A DNA stretch of 64,000 nucleotides, taken from contig NZ_JAGFMD010000007.1 of the NCBI RefSeq assembly GCF_017592825.1, positions 213,547 through 277,546 on the forward strand, given 5' to 3'. The notes beneath the pieces were generated by a model. It worked only from the letters and a program-made list of their open reading frames with translations. It searched no databases and had not been told where the DNA came from. Both the position numbers and the translations under genes were made by a program. Below are positions 36,460 through 44,196 of this stretch, one piece after another. Within the stretch, counting starts at the first letter, position 1. Each line of letters opens with the position of its first letter. This DNA is from Roseivirga sp. E12 (GTDB lineage Bacteria; Bacteroidota; Bacteroidia; Cytophagales; Cyclobacteriaceae).

Positions 36460-37171
36460 ATGCCTTGAAAGCGTAAGTCTTTTCGTTGAACTCCTCTTTA
36501 GTTTTATAAAGCTGCCACCAAGGTGTGCCAGGTGAAGCATGATGTTCATAGTGATAACCAAAGAAGTAACAGGTCAAAAATGCCCATAGATGATTAAGTT
36601 TTTGGCTACGCGATTTATGTATGTTTTCCGCCTTGTGGCTGCCTCTGTGAGGAAGGTATGTCCCAAAATAGAACAATTGAAAAGTGGCCAAAACACCCGG
36701 TAGCATCCAGATCAAAATCAGATTCTCTACAGGTAGGAATAGTTTTAGGACGTTAAAAGTAATCGCCATTAAGACAATTTGTTGCCAAGTGATGTACTGC
36801 TTCAGAAAACTGAAATACCAGGGGAAGAAGCTCCCTTTATGGTAGTCAGGGTCTTTATCCGTAGCTACAAACTTGTGGTGCTCATGATGCTTTGGAAAAA
36901 GCCTACCGTAGAAATTATAAGAGAACAGTAAAGCTGTTACCTGCCCCAGCGTCTTGTTCACGATCTTGTTCTTAGATACAGTCCCATGCATAGCGTCATG
37001 TGCTGTGATGAAAAGGCCGGTATACAAATGGGTTTGTATTAGTATTAAGATGTAGAGTAGTGGTGATCGGTAGTCAATGGTCCACTGGAGGCCAAATACT
37101 AGACATGTAAACCATAGTGCAATGATAGCCAATGCAATGATTACCCCAAGATGTGGCTTCGACTTACTCAC
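36458..37171 (-). CDS. crtW: Beta-carotene ketolase, CrtW type
   Basis: A 237-residue membrane di-iron enzyme of the fatty-acid-desaturase fold with three His clusters: HDAMHG, HEHHK and HYEHH. Length and cluster spacing fit CrtW, which adds the C4 keto group to beta-ionone rings. The context (crtB, crtI, crtZ, ispH in the same run) supports carotenoid rather than lipid substrates. It is the last gene of the island. Its start is 15 bases from the ispH stop, so it is co-transcribed with ispH. Confidence 0.9.
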   Translation of the reverse strand: MSKSKPHLGVIIALAIIALWFTCLVFGLQWTIDYRSPLLYILILIQTHLYTGLFITAHDAMHGTVSKNKIVNKTLGQVTALLFSYNFYGRLFPKHHEHHKFVATDKDPDYHKGSFFPWYFSFLKQYITWQQIVLMAITFNVLKLFLPVENLILIWMLPGVLATFQLFYFGTYLPHRGSHKAENIHKSRSQKLNHLWAFLTCYFFGYHYEHHASPGTPWWQLYKTKEEFNEKTYAFKA

Positions 37172-37186
37172 ACTCGAATTTACGGA

Positions 37187-38032
37187 TTAAAGCTTTTCAA
37201 GGTGGCATTTAATATCCTCCATAAGCCACATTGGAGTGGAGGTTGCACCACAGATGCCCACGCTTTCGTTCATTCCGAACCATTCAGCCTTGACATCTTG
37301 AATCGAGGAAACGAAATACGTACGTTCATTTTGCTCTTTGCAGACTTTATAGAGCACTTTGCCATTGGATGATTTGGTGCCACTGACAAAGACAATCACA
37401 TCGAAATTGGTCGCGAAATTTCTCAACTCCTTATCACGATTAGAGACTTGGCGGCAAATGGTATCATTCGTTTTCACCGAGATTCCATTCTCACGAAGAA
37501 CCTCATTAATCTCATAGAATTTATCAGTACTCTTGGTCGTCTGGCTATAGAGGGTTATTTCCCTAGGTAACTCTTCCAAGTCGAGTTCCTCTAAATCTTG
37601 AAATACCACGGCATTATTGCTGGTTTGGCCCAAGAGACCTACTACCTCAGCATGACCATGCTTGCCGTAGATGTATATAGTTTCTTCTTTGTCGTATGAG
37701 TTTTTGATTCTATTCTGAAGCTTCAGAACCACAGGGCAGGAGGCATCAATAAGTTCAATATTATTTTCAAGCGCTAATTGATAAGTGCTTGGCGGCTCGC
37801 CATGGGCACGAATAAGGATTTTGCTATCTCTAATGTCCTTAAGTCGTTCGTGATTGATAATTTCTAAGCCTTGCTCCTCGAGTCTTTTTACCTCTTCGTC
37901 ATTGTGAACTATGTCACCCAGACAGTATAATTGACCATCTTCCTTTAGAATATCTTCGGCCATTTCAATGGCGTAAACCACTCCAAAGCAGAAGCCAGAA
38001 TTGATGTCGATATCAACGTTGAGGTTGAACAT
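37187..38032 (-). CDS. ispH: 4-hydroxy-3-methylbut-2-enyl diphosphate reductase
   Basis: A 281-residue Fe-S enzyme, last step of the MEP isoprenoid pathway, yielding IPP and DMAPP. The cluster cysteines are C15 (SGFCFGV), C99 (DASCPVV) and C193 (NDTICRQ); His and Glu of HGEPPS and GHAEV, and SSNG and ATSTP substrate motifs are present. Placement inside the carotenoid operon, between crtB and crtW, suggests that precursor supply is co-regulated with pigment synthesis. Slightly shorter than the Escherichia enzyme, which is normal. Confidence 0.96.
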   Translation of the reverse strand: MFNLNVDIDINSGFCFGVVYAIEMAEDILKEDGQLYCLGDIVHNDEEVKRLEEQGLEIINHERLKDIRDSKILIRAHGEPPSTYQLALENNIELIDASCPVVLKLQNRIKNSYDKEETIYIYGKHGHAEVVGLLGQTSNNAVVFQDLEELDLEELPREITLYSQTTKSTDKFYEINEVLRENGISVKTNDTICRQVSNRDKELRNFATNFDVIVFVSGTKSSNGKVLYKVCKEQNERTYFVSSIQDVKAEWFGMNESVGICGATSTPMWLMEDIKCHLEKL

Positions 38033-38117
38033 AAAGAAATAACATTGAGAAGGGAATTATGTTTGCATTCCTTCACGATTTCTAAGCTAAATACGAGTTG
38101 AAGCGGTCCTTTGGATT

Positions 38118-38954
38118 TTAGCCAGTTTTGAGTGCCTGCTGAAAATAGGTCTCTAGGAGTATGCTCATCTTTCTGGAATTTGGAATTCTGATGCGTTGCT
38201 CTTTGATTTTGGCCGAAGGACAATTCTTTATCTTCTTGAAGAGTTTGAGGTAGTATTTATAAGCGAGTAATACCCCTGTTTGTGCTCCTTTTGGTAATTT
38301 TTTTATGCCGATAAGTGCGTCATCAAAGTCCTTTTGAATATCGGCTTCAATGATTTCCTTGCTCTGCTGCGAAAAACTCTCAAAGTCTACACCAGGGAAG
38401 TACACCCTACCTCGATCTTCAAAATCACTTTTGATATCTCGAATAAAATTGACTTTCTGAAATGCCGAACCTAGGCTCTTGGCAGGCGGTAATAAGTCTT
38501 CATACATCGCTGTGTCTCCTTCACAAAATACCTGAAGACACATTAGTCCAACTACTTCTGCAGAGCCATAGATATACTCCTCATAGCCCGCTTTGTCATA
38601 TGTGGTTTCATCCAAATCCATTTCCATACTGTGCAGAAATGCCTCAATCAGTGCATGATCAAGCTTATACTTATTAACCACCATTTGAAAAGAATGAAGA
38701 ACGGGATTTAGACTTATTCCTTCCTCAATCGCTTGATAGGTGTCTTTTTTGAAGCGAGCTAGTAACTCAGCCTTGTCATGACTGTGAAAAGTGTCTACAA
38801 TTTCATCGGCATAGCGAACAAAGCCATAGATGGCATAAATAGGGTAATGGAATTTCTTGCCGAGTGTTTTGATGCCCAAGGTAAATGAAGTGCTGTATAG
38901 CTGTGTAATAAGCTTACTGCACTCAAGGGTCGTTTGGTCAAATAATTCCATCAT
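38118..38954 (-). CDS. crtB: Phytoene synthase
   Basis: This 278-residue all-helical prenyl synthase condenses two geranylgeranyl diphosphates to phytoene. Two Asp-rich motifs are visible: YADEIVDTFH and FIRDIKSDFEDRGRVYFP. It lies 30 bases downstream of crtI in the same direction, the usual crtI-crtB order of the phylum. An 85-base gap separates it from ispH. Confidence 0.96.
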   Translation of the reverse strand: MMELFDQTTLECSKLITQLYSTSFTLGIKTLGKKFHYPIYAIYGFVRYADEIVDTFHSHDKAELLARFKKDTYQAIEEGISLNPVLHSFQMVVNKYKLDHALIEAFLHSMEMDLDETTYDKAGYEEYIYGSAEVVGLMCLQVFCEGDTAMYEDLLPPAKSLGSAFQKVNFIRDIKSDFEDRGRVYFPGVDFESFSQQSKEIIEADIQKDFDDALIGIKKLPKGAQTGVLLAYKYYLKLFKKIKNCPSAKIKEQRIRIPNSRKMSILLETYFQQALKTG

Positions 38955-38984
38955 TTAAAAGTAACTAATAAAAGGTGTTCTGGT

Positions 38985-40460
38985 TTAAATCATGTCTTTC
39001 GCGATCTCATCAGCCACAACGATTCCAGAAATTAAACTTGGTGGTACACCGGGTCCTGGAACTGTCAACTGACCAGTGTAGTAGAGGTTTTTGAGCTTCT
39101 TTGACTTCATAGAAGGCTTTAAAATGGCTGTTTGGGTCAATGTGTTTGCAAGGCCATAGGCATTTCCCTTGAAAGAATTATAATCCTTTATAAAGTCCCT
39201 GTGGGCGAAACTTCTCTTGTATATGATATGCTCACTAATGGATTGCCCAGTATGCTCTTCCATTCTTTTGACAATCATATCGAAATACTTTTCTCGTATC
39301 TCTTCTGTTTCTTCCAAACCAGGAGCCACAGGAATAAGTAGAAATAGGTTTTCGCAGCCTTTCGGAGCAACAGTATCATCTGTCTTAGAGGTCAACGATG
39401 CATAGAATAGTGGTTTTTCTGGCCACTTCGGATTGGTGTAAATGTCATGTGCGTGAGGCGCAAAATCCGTGTCAAAGAATAAGTTATGATGTAAGAGGCC
39501 ATCAAGTTCCCTGTCGAGTCCCACATAGTACAACAGCGAAGATGGGGCCATAACCCGCTTGTCCCAATAGTCGTCTGAGTAGTTGCGGGTTTCATTATCT
39601 AAGAGCTTAGTCTCAACGTGATGATAATCTGCACCAGCAATGATTACATCTGCAACAATCTCTCCATGATTTGTGGTAACAGAAGAGGCTTTACCGTTTT
39701 TATGATTGATCTTTGTGACTTCATGATCGGTAAGTAAGCTTACACCGAGCTCTTCTGCCAGAGCGCCTATTGCTTCCACGACTTTGTGCATTCCTCCTTT
39801 GGGATACCAAGTGCCGAGAGACATGTCTGCATAATTCATTAGACTGTATAAGGCAGGTGTATTCTCTGGAAGAGCCCCTAGAAAAAGTACAGGGAACTCC
39901 ATCAACTGAATCAACTTTGGATGTTTAAAGAACTTGCGAACGTGCTTGCTCATGGATTGGAAGACATCCATTCGAACTACATCGACAAGCAGCTTTAAGC
40001 TGGCAAATTCAGTCAGCGATCTCCCAGGTTTATAGACGAGTTTATTGATGCCAACTTCATACTTATAGGCTGCCTGTTTGAGGAAGGCACGAAGCTGAAG
40101 ACCAGCCCCGGGTTCAATTGATTCGAAGAGTGACTCAAGCTCCGACATTTTTGCTGGGATGGGCATGAAATCACCTCCTTCATAAATCACTTGATAGCTT
40201 GGGTCTAGCCTGATGAGCTCGTAATAGTCTGTCACCGACTTGCCGAACTTGTTGAAAAAGGATTCGAATACATCGGGCATCCAATACCAACTTGGCCCCA
40301 TATCAAAAGAAAAGCCCGACTCACTAAAGTGTCGAGCTCTACCTCCAATGGTATTGTTTTTCTCTAGAACAGTAACGTCAAAATTCTTTGATGCCAGATT
40401 AATGGCTGCAGATAGTCCTGCAAAACCTGAACCTATAACTAGCGCCTTTTTCTTGTGCAT
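38985..40460 (-). CDS. crtI: Phytoene desaturase
   Basis: A 491-residue FAD-dependent desaturase with an N-terminal dinucleotide fold (VIGSGFAGLSAAINLA, LEKNNTIGGRAR) and C-terminal signature (YYTGQLTVPGPGVPPSLISG). It introduces double bases into phytoene to give lycopene or a neighbouring product. It is the only CrtI-type gene in the island; no second CrtD-like desaturase is in the window. It follows the ECF sigma gene by 16 bases. Confidence 0.96.
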   Translation of the reverse strand: MHKKKALVIGSGFAGLSAAINLASKNFDVTVLEKNNTIGGRARHFSESGFSFDMGPSWYWMPDVFESFFNKFGKSVTDYYELIRLDPSYQVIYEGGDFMPIPAKMSELESLFESIEPGAGLQLRAFLKQAAYKYEVGINKLVYKPGRSLTEFASLKLLVDVVRMDVFQSMSKHVRKFFKHPKLIQLMEFPVLFLGALPENTPALYSLMNYADMSLGTWYPKGGMHKVVEAIGALAEELGVSLLTDHEVTKINHKNGKASSVTTNHGEIVADVIIAGADYHHVETKLLDNETRNYSDDYWDKRVMAPSSLLYYVGLDRELDGLLHHNLFFDTDFAPHAHDIYTNPKWPEKPLFYASLTSKTDDTVAPKGCENLFLLIPVAPGLEETEEIREKYFDMIVKRMEEHTGQSISEHIIYKRSFAHRDFIKDYNSFKGNAYGLANTLTQTAILKPSMKSKKLKNLYYTGQLTVPGPGVPPSLISGIVVADEIAKDMI

Positions 40461-40476
40461 GAGGGCTAAACTAGCC

Positions 40477-40983
40477 TTAGGCTCTATATGTTCGTAGCTT
40501 TTCTTTTAATTGTTTTCTGGCAATGTGAATTCTATTCTTTACAGTGCCGATTGGGATCTCTAACCTATCTGCAATTTCATGATATTTGAAGCCTCTGAAG
40601 TACATCATAAAAGGAGTTTTGTAAACATCCTCTAATCTGTCAATTGCTTGATTAATGTCTTTAAGAGCAAAATTGCCTCCCGCTCTGTTTTCTATGCGAG
40701 TATCACTAGAGTTTATGAAGTGAAGATTGTCGGTGGTATCAATGAAAGTACCTCTTCTCACCATTCTTTGGTAATTAGTGATGAAGGTGTTTTTCATGAT
40801 TGTATAAAGCCAAGCCTTTAGATTCGTTCCTTCAGAAAACTTGTCTCTATTATTATATGCCTTCATCAATGTTTCTTGAAGAAGGTCATTAGCATCGTCA
40901 GTGTCCTTTGTAAGCTTCATGGCAAAGGGCTTTAATGACTTTGTCATCTGAGATAATGAGTAACTGAATTCTAAAGTGGTCAT
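40477..40983 (-). CDS. ECF sigma factor of the carotenoid island
   Basis: A 168-residue ECF sigma factor: region 2 near residues 15-80 (DDANDLLQETLMKAYNN, LKAWLYTIMKNTFI) and region 4 at 110-160 (KYHEIADRLEIPIGTVKNRIHIARKQL). It is the first gene of the crtI-crtB-ispH-crtW run and lies downstream of a CarH-like regulator gene, an order reminiscent of light-inducible LitR/LitS or CarQ systems. No anti-sigma gene is adjacent. GTTAAAC-type repeats occupy its upstream region. Confidence 0.94.
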   Translation of the reverse strand: MTTLEFSYSLSQMTKSLKPFAMKLTKDTDDANDLLQETLMKAYNNRDKFSEGTNLKAWLYTIMKNTFITNYQRMVRRGTFIDTTDNLHFINSSDTRIENRAGGNFALKDINQAIDRLEDVYKTPFMMYFRGFKYHEIADRLEIPIGTVKNRIHIARKQLKEKLRTYRA

Positions 40984-40998
40984 GTTTTAGAGATTTTT

Positions 40999-41212
40999 GT
41001 TAAACAAATATTGAGAAAGATTAAACAAAAAACAAATTCGTTTGTGTAATTATTTTGATCTAACGTTAAACAAAAATGAATGTTTCACTAGAAATACCTC
41101 TTTCTTGATTCAAAAATAGGTATATGGCTTAGACAAAGGAAAATGTTAATGAGTGTCTGAAGAGTGAAAAAGGAAGGCTTGTTTCAACTGTGTTGAAAAG
41201 TGTTTAACAAAA
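40999..41212. promoter_or_regulatory. GTTAAAC-type repeats upstream of the sigma-crtIB operon
   Basis: GTTAAACAAA at 40999-41008, ATTAAACAAA at 41020-41029 and GTTAAACAAA at 41065-41074 (steps of 21 and 45 bases, about 2 and 4 helical turns), plus one copy in opposite orientation, GTTTAACAAAA at 41202-41212. They fill the 248-base gap between the MerR/B12 regulator gene and the sigma gene. They are candidate operators for that regulator; the first lies 16 bases before the sigma start codon. Confidence 0.5.
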
Positions 41213-41231
41213 TTGTAAAGTTAAGTTTACA

Positions 41232-42134
41232 CTAGCGCCCTATAGGTTCGGACACGTTGTCCTCAATAAATGAGATCAAATGATTAGGGTTGGCGATTTG
41301 GACGATGTTGTCGTTCAGCTCTAAGTCCTGGCCTATAATCTGACTCCCAGAAACCAAGATTTTAGATTCGGGGAATTTTTCAGACAGGTTGTTGATATAG
41401 TCTTTAGGAGAGGTATTAGAATCTCGAGAGGTAATAATTGTCAACAAGTAATCCGGTTTGTATAACTCATAGGCAACGTTAAGATCATGAAACGGCATGT
41501 TCTGGCCCAGGTAAATACTTTTACTATCTCTTGCCCTTACTAAGAAATTTGCAAACAAGAGGCTAAGTTCGTGTAGCTCGTTCTCAGGTAAGAACATCAT
41601 ATACTTTTTAGCATTTACATCAATAGAAGGGTATTGGCCATCTATAGCTACTATCAGCTTTTGCCTAATGAGATGAGATATAAAGTGCTCTTGTGCGGGA
41701 TTGATTGAATCCGTCATCCACATGATACCTATCTTAGATAAGAAAGGGTATACGATATTCAGCATGGTCCTTTCGAAGCCATGTTTTAGGGTATTTGAGG
41801 AAATGATCTTTTCGAAGCGTTGTTCGTCCAGGTCAATCATTGACAATGTAAGGGCATAGATTTGATCGGCATGACTAGTCGTCTTATCCGTTACCATTAA
41901 AACCGCTTCAGTCATCTCTTCACGAGACATACTGGCTATCTTAGAAATTTTGTAATTGTTGTCCTTTAATAGAGATACATTGAGCACCAGCTTTAAATCA
42001 TCCTGATCATAATAGCGGATATTGGTGTCTGTACGTTTAGGATTGATAAGGTTATAGCGCTGCTCCCAAATACGCAATGTGTGCGCTTTGATGCCTGACA
42101 GGTGTTCTAAGTCTTTTATTGAATATTTTGCCAC
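41232..42134 (-). CDS. CarH-like MerR-family regulator with cobalamin-binding domain (photoreceptor candidate)
   Basis: A 300-residue protein: MerR-type HTH at residues 1-70 (IKDLEHLSGIKAHTLRIWEQRY), a four-helix bundle at about 85-165 and a Rossmann-type B12-binding domain at 175-290. The CarH light-sensing motif W-x9-EH is present (Trp139, Glu149, His150), and His188 in NELHELS fits the lower axial ligand of cobalamin, although the usual Gly after it is Ser. In CarH and LitR, adenosylcobalamin-bound protein represses carotenoid genes in the dark and light releases it. GTG start at 42134, 2 bases after the crtZ stop. The light role is inferred. Confidence 0.85.
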   Translation of the reverse strand: MAKYSIKDLEHLSGIKAHTLRIWEQRYNLINPKRTDTNIRYYDQDDLKLVLNVSLLKDNNYKISKIASMSREEMTEAVLMVTDKTTSHADQIYALTLSMIDLDEQRFEKIISSNTLKHGFERTMLNIVYPFLSKIGIMWMTDSINPAQEHFISHLIRQKLIVAIDGQYPSIDVNAKKYMMFLPENELHELSLLFANFLVRARDSKSIYLGQNMPFHDLNVAYELYKPDYLLTIITSRDSNTSPKDYINNLSEKFPESKILVSGSQIIGQDLELNDNIVQIANPNHLISFIEDNVSEPIGR

Positions 42135-42136
42135 GC

Positions 42137-42589
42137 TTATATCTTTTCTCCTTCGTCCTTAAAGTATCTTTTTGGTATAAAAAACAACCCAAAAGAAACA
42201 GCGTCATCTTTTTCCATTGTTCGATGATGCTCTCTATGTGCCTTAGTTATGGCCTTTAAATATTTTGATTTGGGACGACCAAGCCATTTAAGTCTTTTGT
42301 GGATTAGAACATCATGAAGAATGAAGTACAACATTCCATAAAGACTGATCCCACAACCAATCCAAAAACGATAATCAAAACTTTCGACTCCTAGGAATAT
42401 CAAGACAATGGCCGAACCTCCAAAGAGCAAAGTGAACAGGTCATTCAGTTCAAAATAGCCTTTTGTATGTTCATGATGTGATTTATGAATTTTCCATAAC
42501 ACACCGTGCATAACATATTTATGCACCCACCAAGAAAAAGCCTCCATTATTCCAAAACCCAAAAGGGTCCATGCAATTGCTTCTATCAT
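42137..42589 (-). CDS. crtZ: Beta-carotene 3-hydroxylase
   Basis: A 150-residue membrane di-iron hydroxylase with His clusters HKYVMH, HKSHHEH, HDVLIHKR and HREHH in CrtZ order and spacing. It hydroxylates C3 of beta-ionone rings and with CrtW gives astaxanthin-type end groups. It is translationally coupled to the MerR/B12 regulator gene downstream (2-base gap). Confidence 0.93.
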   Translation of the reverse strand: MIEAIAWTLLGFGIMEAFSWWVHKYVMHGVLWKIHKSHHEHTKGYFELNDLFTLLFGGSAIVLIFLGVESFDYRFWIGCGISLYGMLYFILHDVLIHKRLKWLGRPKSKYLKAITKAHREHHRTMEKDDAVSFGLFFIPKRYFKDEGEKI

Positions 42590-42635
42590 TGTTCTGCTCC
42601 CTAACTCTGTGTGGTTAAGATTGTTTGAGGAATTT

Positions 42636-43295
42636 TCAAATAAAATTTAAAATCAAGAAAAAGCCTGCTTGTATATATAAAAGCCTAATAGCCAGTGAAT
42701 TGTTTGAATCTGGCAATAGCCTATTGAATAATAGATGGAGTGCGGCACTAATTAAAAACCATGCACCATAATTCTGAAGCGGTATACTTACAGTTTCCCA
42801 TGACCAAAAGTCATAGGATATTGCCACTGGCTCAATTAGTAAATCCAGGATTGTCATCATTAATGCGCCCATCACGATCCTCAAAGGGAGACTTTCAAAT
42901 AGTTTTTTGGATTGTAGTCCAGTACAATAGATAAGTATAACCCAATTGAGCCCAATCGCTAAAGGCACATCTAGAAATTTAATACCTAGTGTACCTCCGT
43001 AGTTATATTCACCAAAAATCATTCCGGTACTCACTCCCAGAACCTCTACAAAGAAGCCAACAAGGAATGTAATGGTAATGAACAACCCGTAACGTGCATT
43101 CTTGGCTTTCTCAAAGTGTAATACTATGGCTGCAGTGGCGAGCAGGTTGAAAGGTGTCAATAGTTGAAATAGCTCTCTGGTTTCAGGCAAAGCTAAACCA
43201 ATTACCCCTGCAGTATGCATGGCCAACATGAGACGGAAGGCGTTCTTTTGGTTGACAAAAGGAAGCGCATCTATTTTATCGAGCATAGCCTTCAA
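42636..43295 (-). CDS. CruF-like carotenoid biosynthesis protein (1',2'-hydratase family)
   Basis: A 219-residue protein with six or seven hydrophobic helices. Conserved CruF/DUF422 marks are visible: GFFVEVLGVSTGMIFGEYNY, LDVPLAIGLNWVILIY, and DLLIEPVA...WSWE. In other bacteria CruF hydrates the 1,2 double bond of an acyclic carotenoid end. With CrtW and CrtZ present this suggests a monocyclic product with one hydroxylated acyclic end, such as a flexixanthin-type pigment. It lacks the motifs of the heterodimeric lycopene cyclase, but some members are poorly tested, so the exact reaction is inferred. It is the first gene of the island, divergent from DUF4286. Confidence 0.82.
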   Translation of the reverse strand: MKAMLDKIDALPFVNQKNAFRLMLAMHTAGVIGLALPETRELFQLLTPFNLLATAAIVLHFEKAKNARYGLFITITFLVGFFVEVLGVSTGMIFGEYNYGGTLGIKFLDVPLAIGLNWVILIYCTGLQSKKLFESLPLRIVMGALMMTILDLLIEPVAISYDFWSWETVSIPLQNYGAWFLISAALHLLFNRLLPDSNNSLAIRLLYIQAGFFLILNFI

Positions 43296-43357
43296 AACTT
43301 GGTCGATTCGTAAATGTTTGAATTCATATCCCTTAGCTTTGCCACAAATATATTGTG

Positions 43358-43660
43358 ATGATTCTTTATAACGTAACAGTTGCTATAGATAAGAAAGTTG
43401 AGACCGAGTGGATCGCCTGGATGAAGCAGGTTCATATTCCAGAAGTGATGGACACGAACCAATTTGAGGAGTTTAAATTCTTTAAAGTGCTCAATACGGA
43501 AGATCCGGAATCTTCATCTTACAGTATTCAATACTTTGCCGCTGATATGAAGAACATTCAAATGTATATGGCTGCTTTTGCCCCAGAGCTACAGCAAAAG
43601 GCTTTGCTGAAGTTTCCTAATCAAATGGCTGCCTTTAGAACATTGCTTCAGTCTGTCTGA
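43358..43660 (+). CDS. DUF4286 family protein
   Basis: A 100-residue cytosolic protein (MILYNVTVAIDKKVETEW, MKQVHIPEVM) of the ferredoxin-like DUF4286 family, common and uncharacterised in Bacteroidota. The ATG at 43358 follows an in-frame GTG at 43355. A TAGCTTTG box at 43334-43341 fits the -7 consensus. The 3' end overlaps the convergent acetyltransferase gene by 13 bases. Confidence 0.88.
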   Translation: MILYNVTVAIDKKVETEWIAWMKQVHIPEVMDTNQFEEFKFFKVLNTEDPESSSYSIQYFAADMKNIQMYMAAFAPELQQKALLKFPNQMAAFRTLLQSV

Positions 43661-44118
43661 TAGTTCTGAATTTGTTCCTCAGAAAGAGTACAGTTAATCC
43701 ATTCTCCGTCTAGATCAGCACCAAGTTTTTTGTAAAAGTTAATTGCTGGTTCATTCCAGTCCAGCACTTGCCATCTCACCTGTTTTGAATTGGTGTCTTT
43801 TGCTTCCATGACAATCGCGTCAAGTAAAAGCTTCCCATAACCCTTTCCTCTTGCCGACTCTTTTACTACCAAATCTTCGAGGTAAATGGCCTTACCCTTC
43901 CAAGTAGAATAGCGGTAGTAGAAAATGGCTGTGCCCAGAATTTCTTGGTCTAATTCTGCCACGAAGAATTCGAAAACAGGTTTTTCACCAAAGCCATCGA
44001 CAAGCATTCGTTCTACTGAGTTATTGACCTCCTCAGGTGCTTTTTCATAGATGGCCAATTCCATGATCAGGTCATATATGGCTTCCAAATCTGAGGGAGT
44101 TCCTTTTCTAATATTCAT
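43648..44118 (-). CDS. GNAT-family N-acetyltransferase
   Basis: A 156-residue protein with the GNAT acetyl-CoA site ARGKGYGKLLLDAI near residue 90-103, the preceding strand AIYLEDLVVKES, and the closing motif NEPAINFYKKLGA. It resembles the diamine/thialysine acetyltransferase subgroup in order of motifs (IYDLIMELAIYEKAPEEV), but the substrate is unproven. Single gene between convergent and same-strand neighbours. Confidence 0.92.
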   Translation of the reverse strand: MNIRKGTPSDLEAIYDLIMELAIYEKAPEEVNNSVERMLVDGFGEKPVFEFFVAELDQEILGTAIFYYRYSTWKGKAIYLEDLVVKESARGKGYGKLLLDAIVMEAKDTNSKQVRWQVLDWNEPAINFYKKLGADLDGEWINCTLSEEQIQNYQTD

Positions 44119-44196
44119 CTGAACACAATTTTGAGCTAAGTTAACCTCTTCTGCTTAAGTCAGAGGGGCACAACGATTATCATTTTGGCTGTTTTC

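Noticed and set aside
42636..43295. Reading the CruF-like gene as the missing lycopene cyclase (CrtYcd)
   Set aside because: It shows CruF/DUF422 motifs (GFFVEVLGVSTG, LDVPLAIG, DLLIEP) and not the heterodimeric cyclase pattern.
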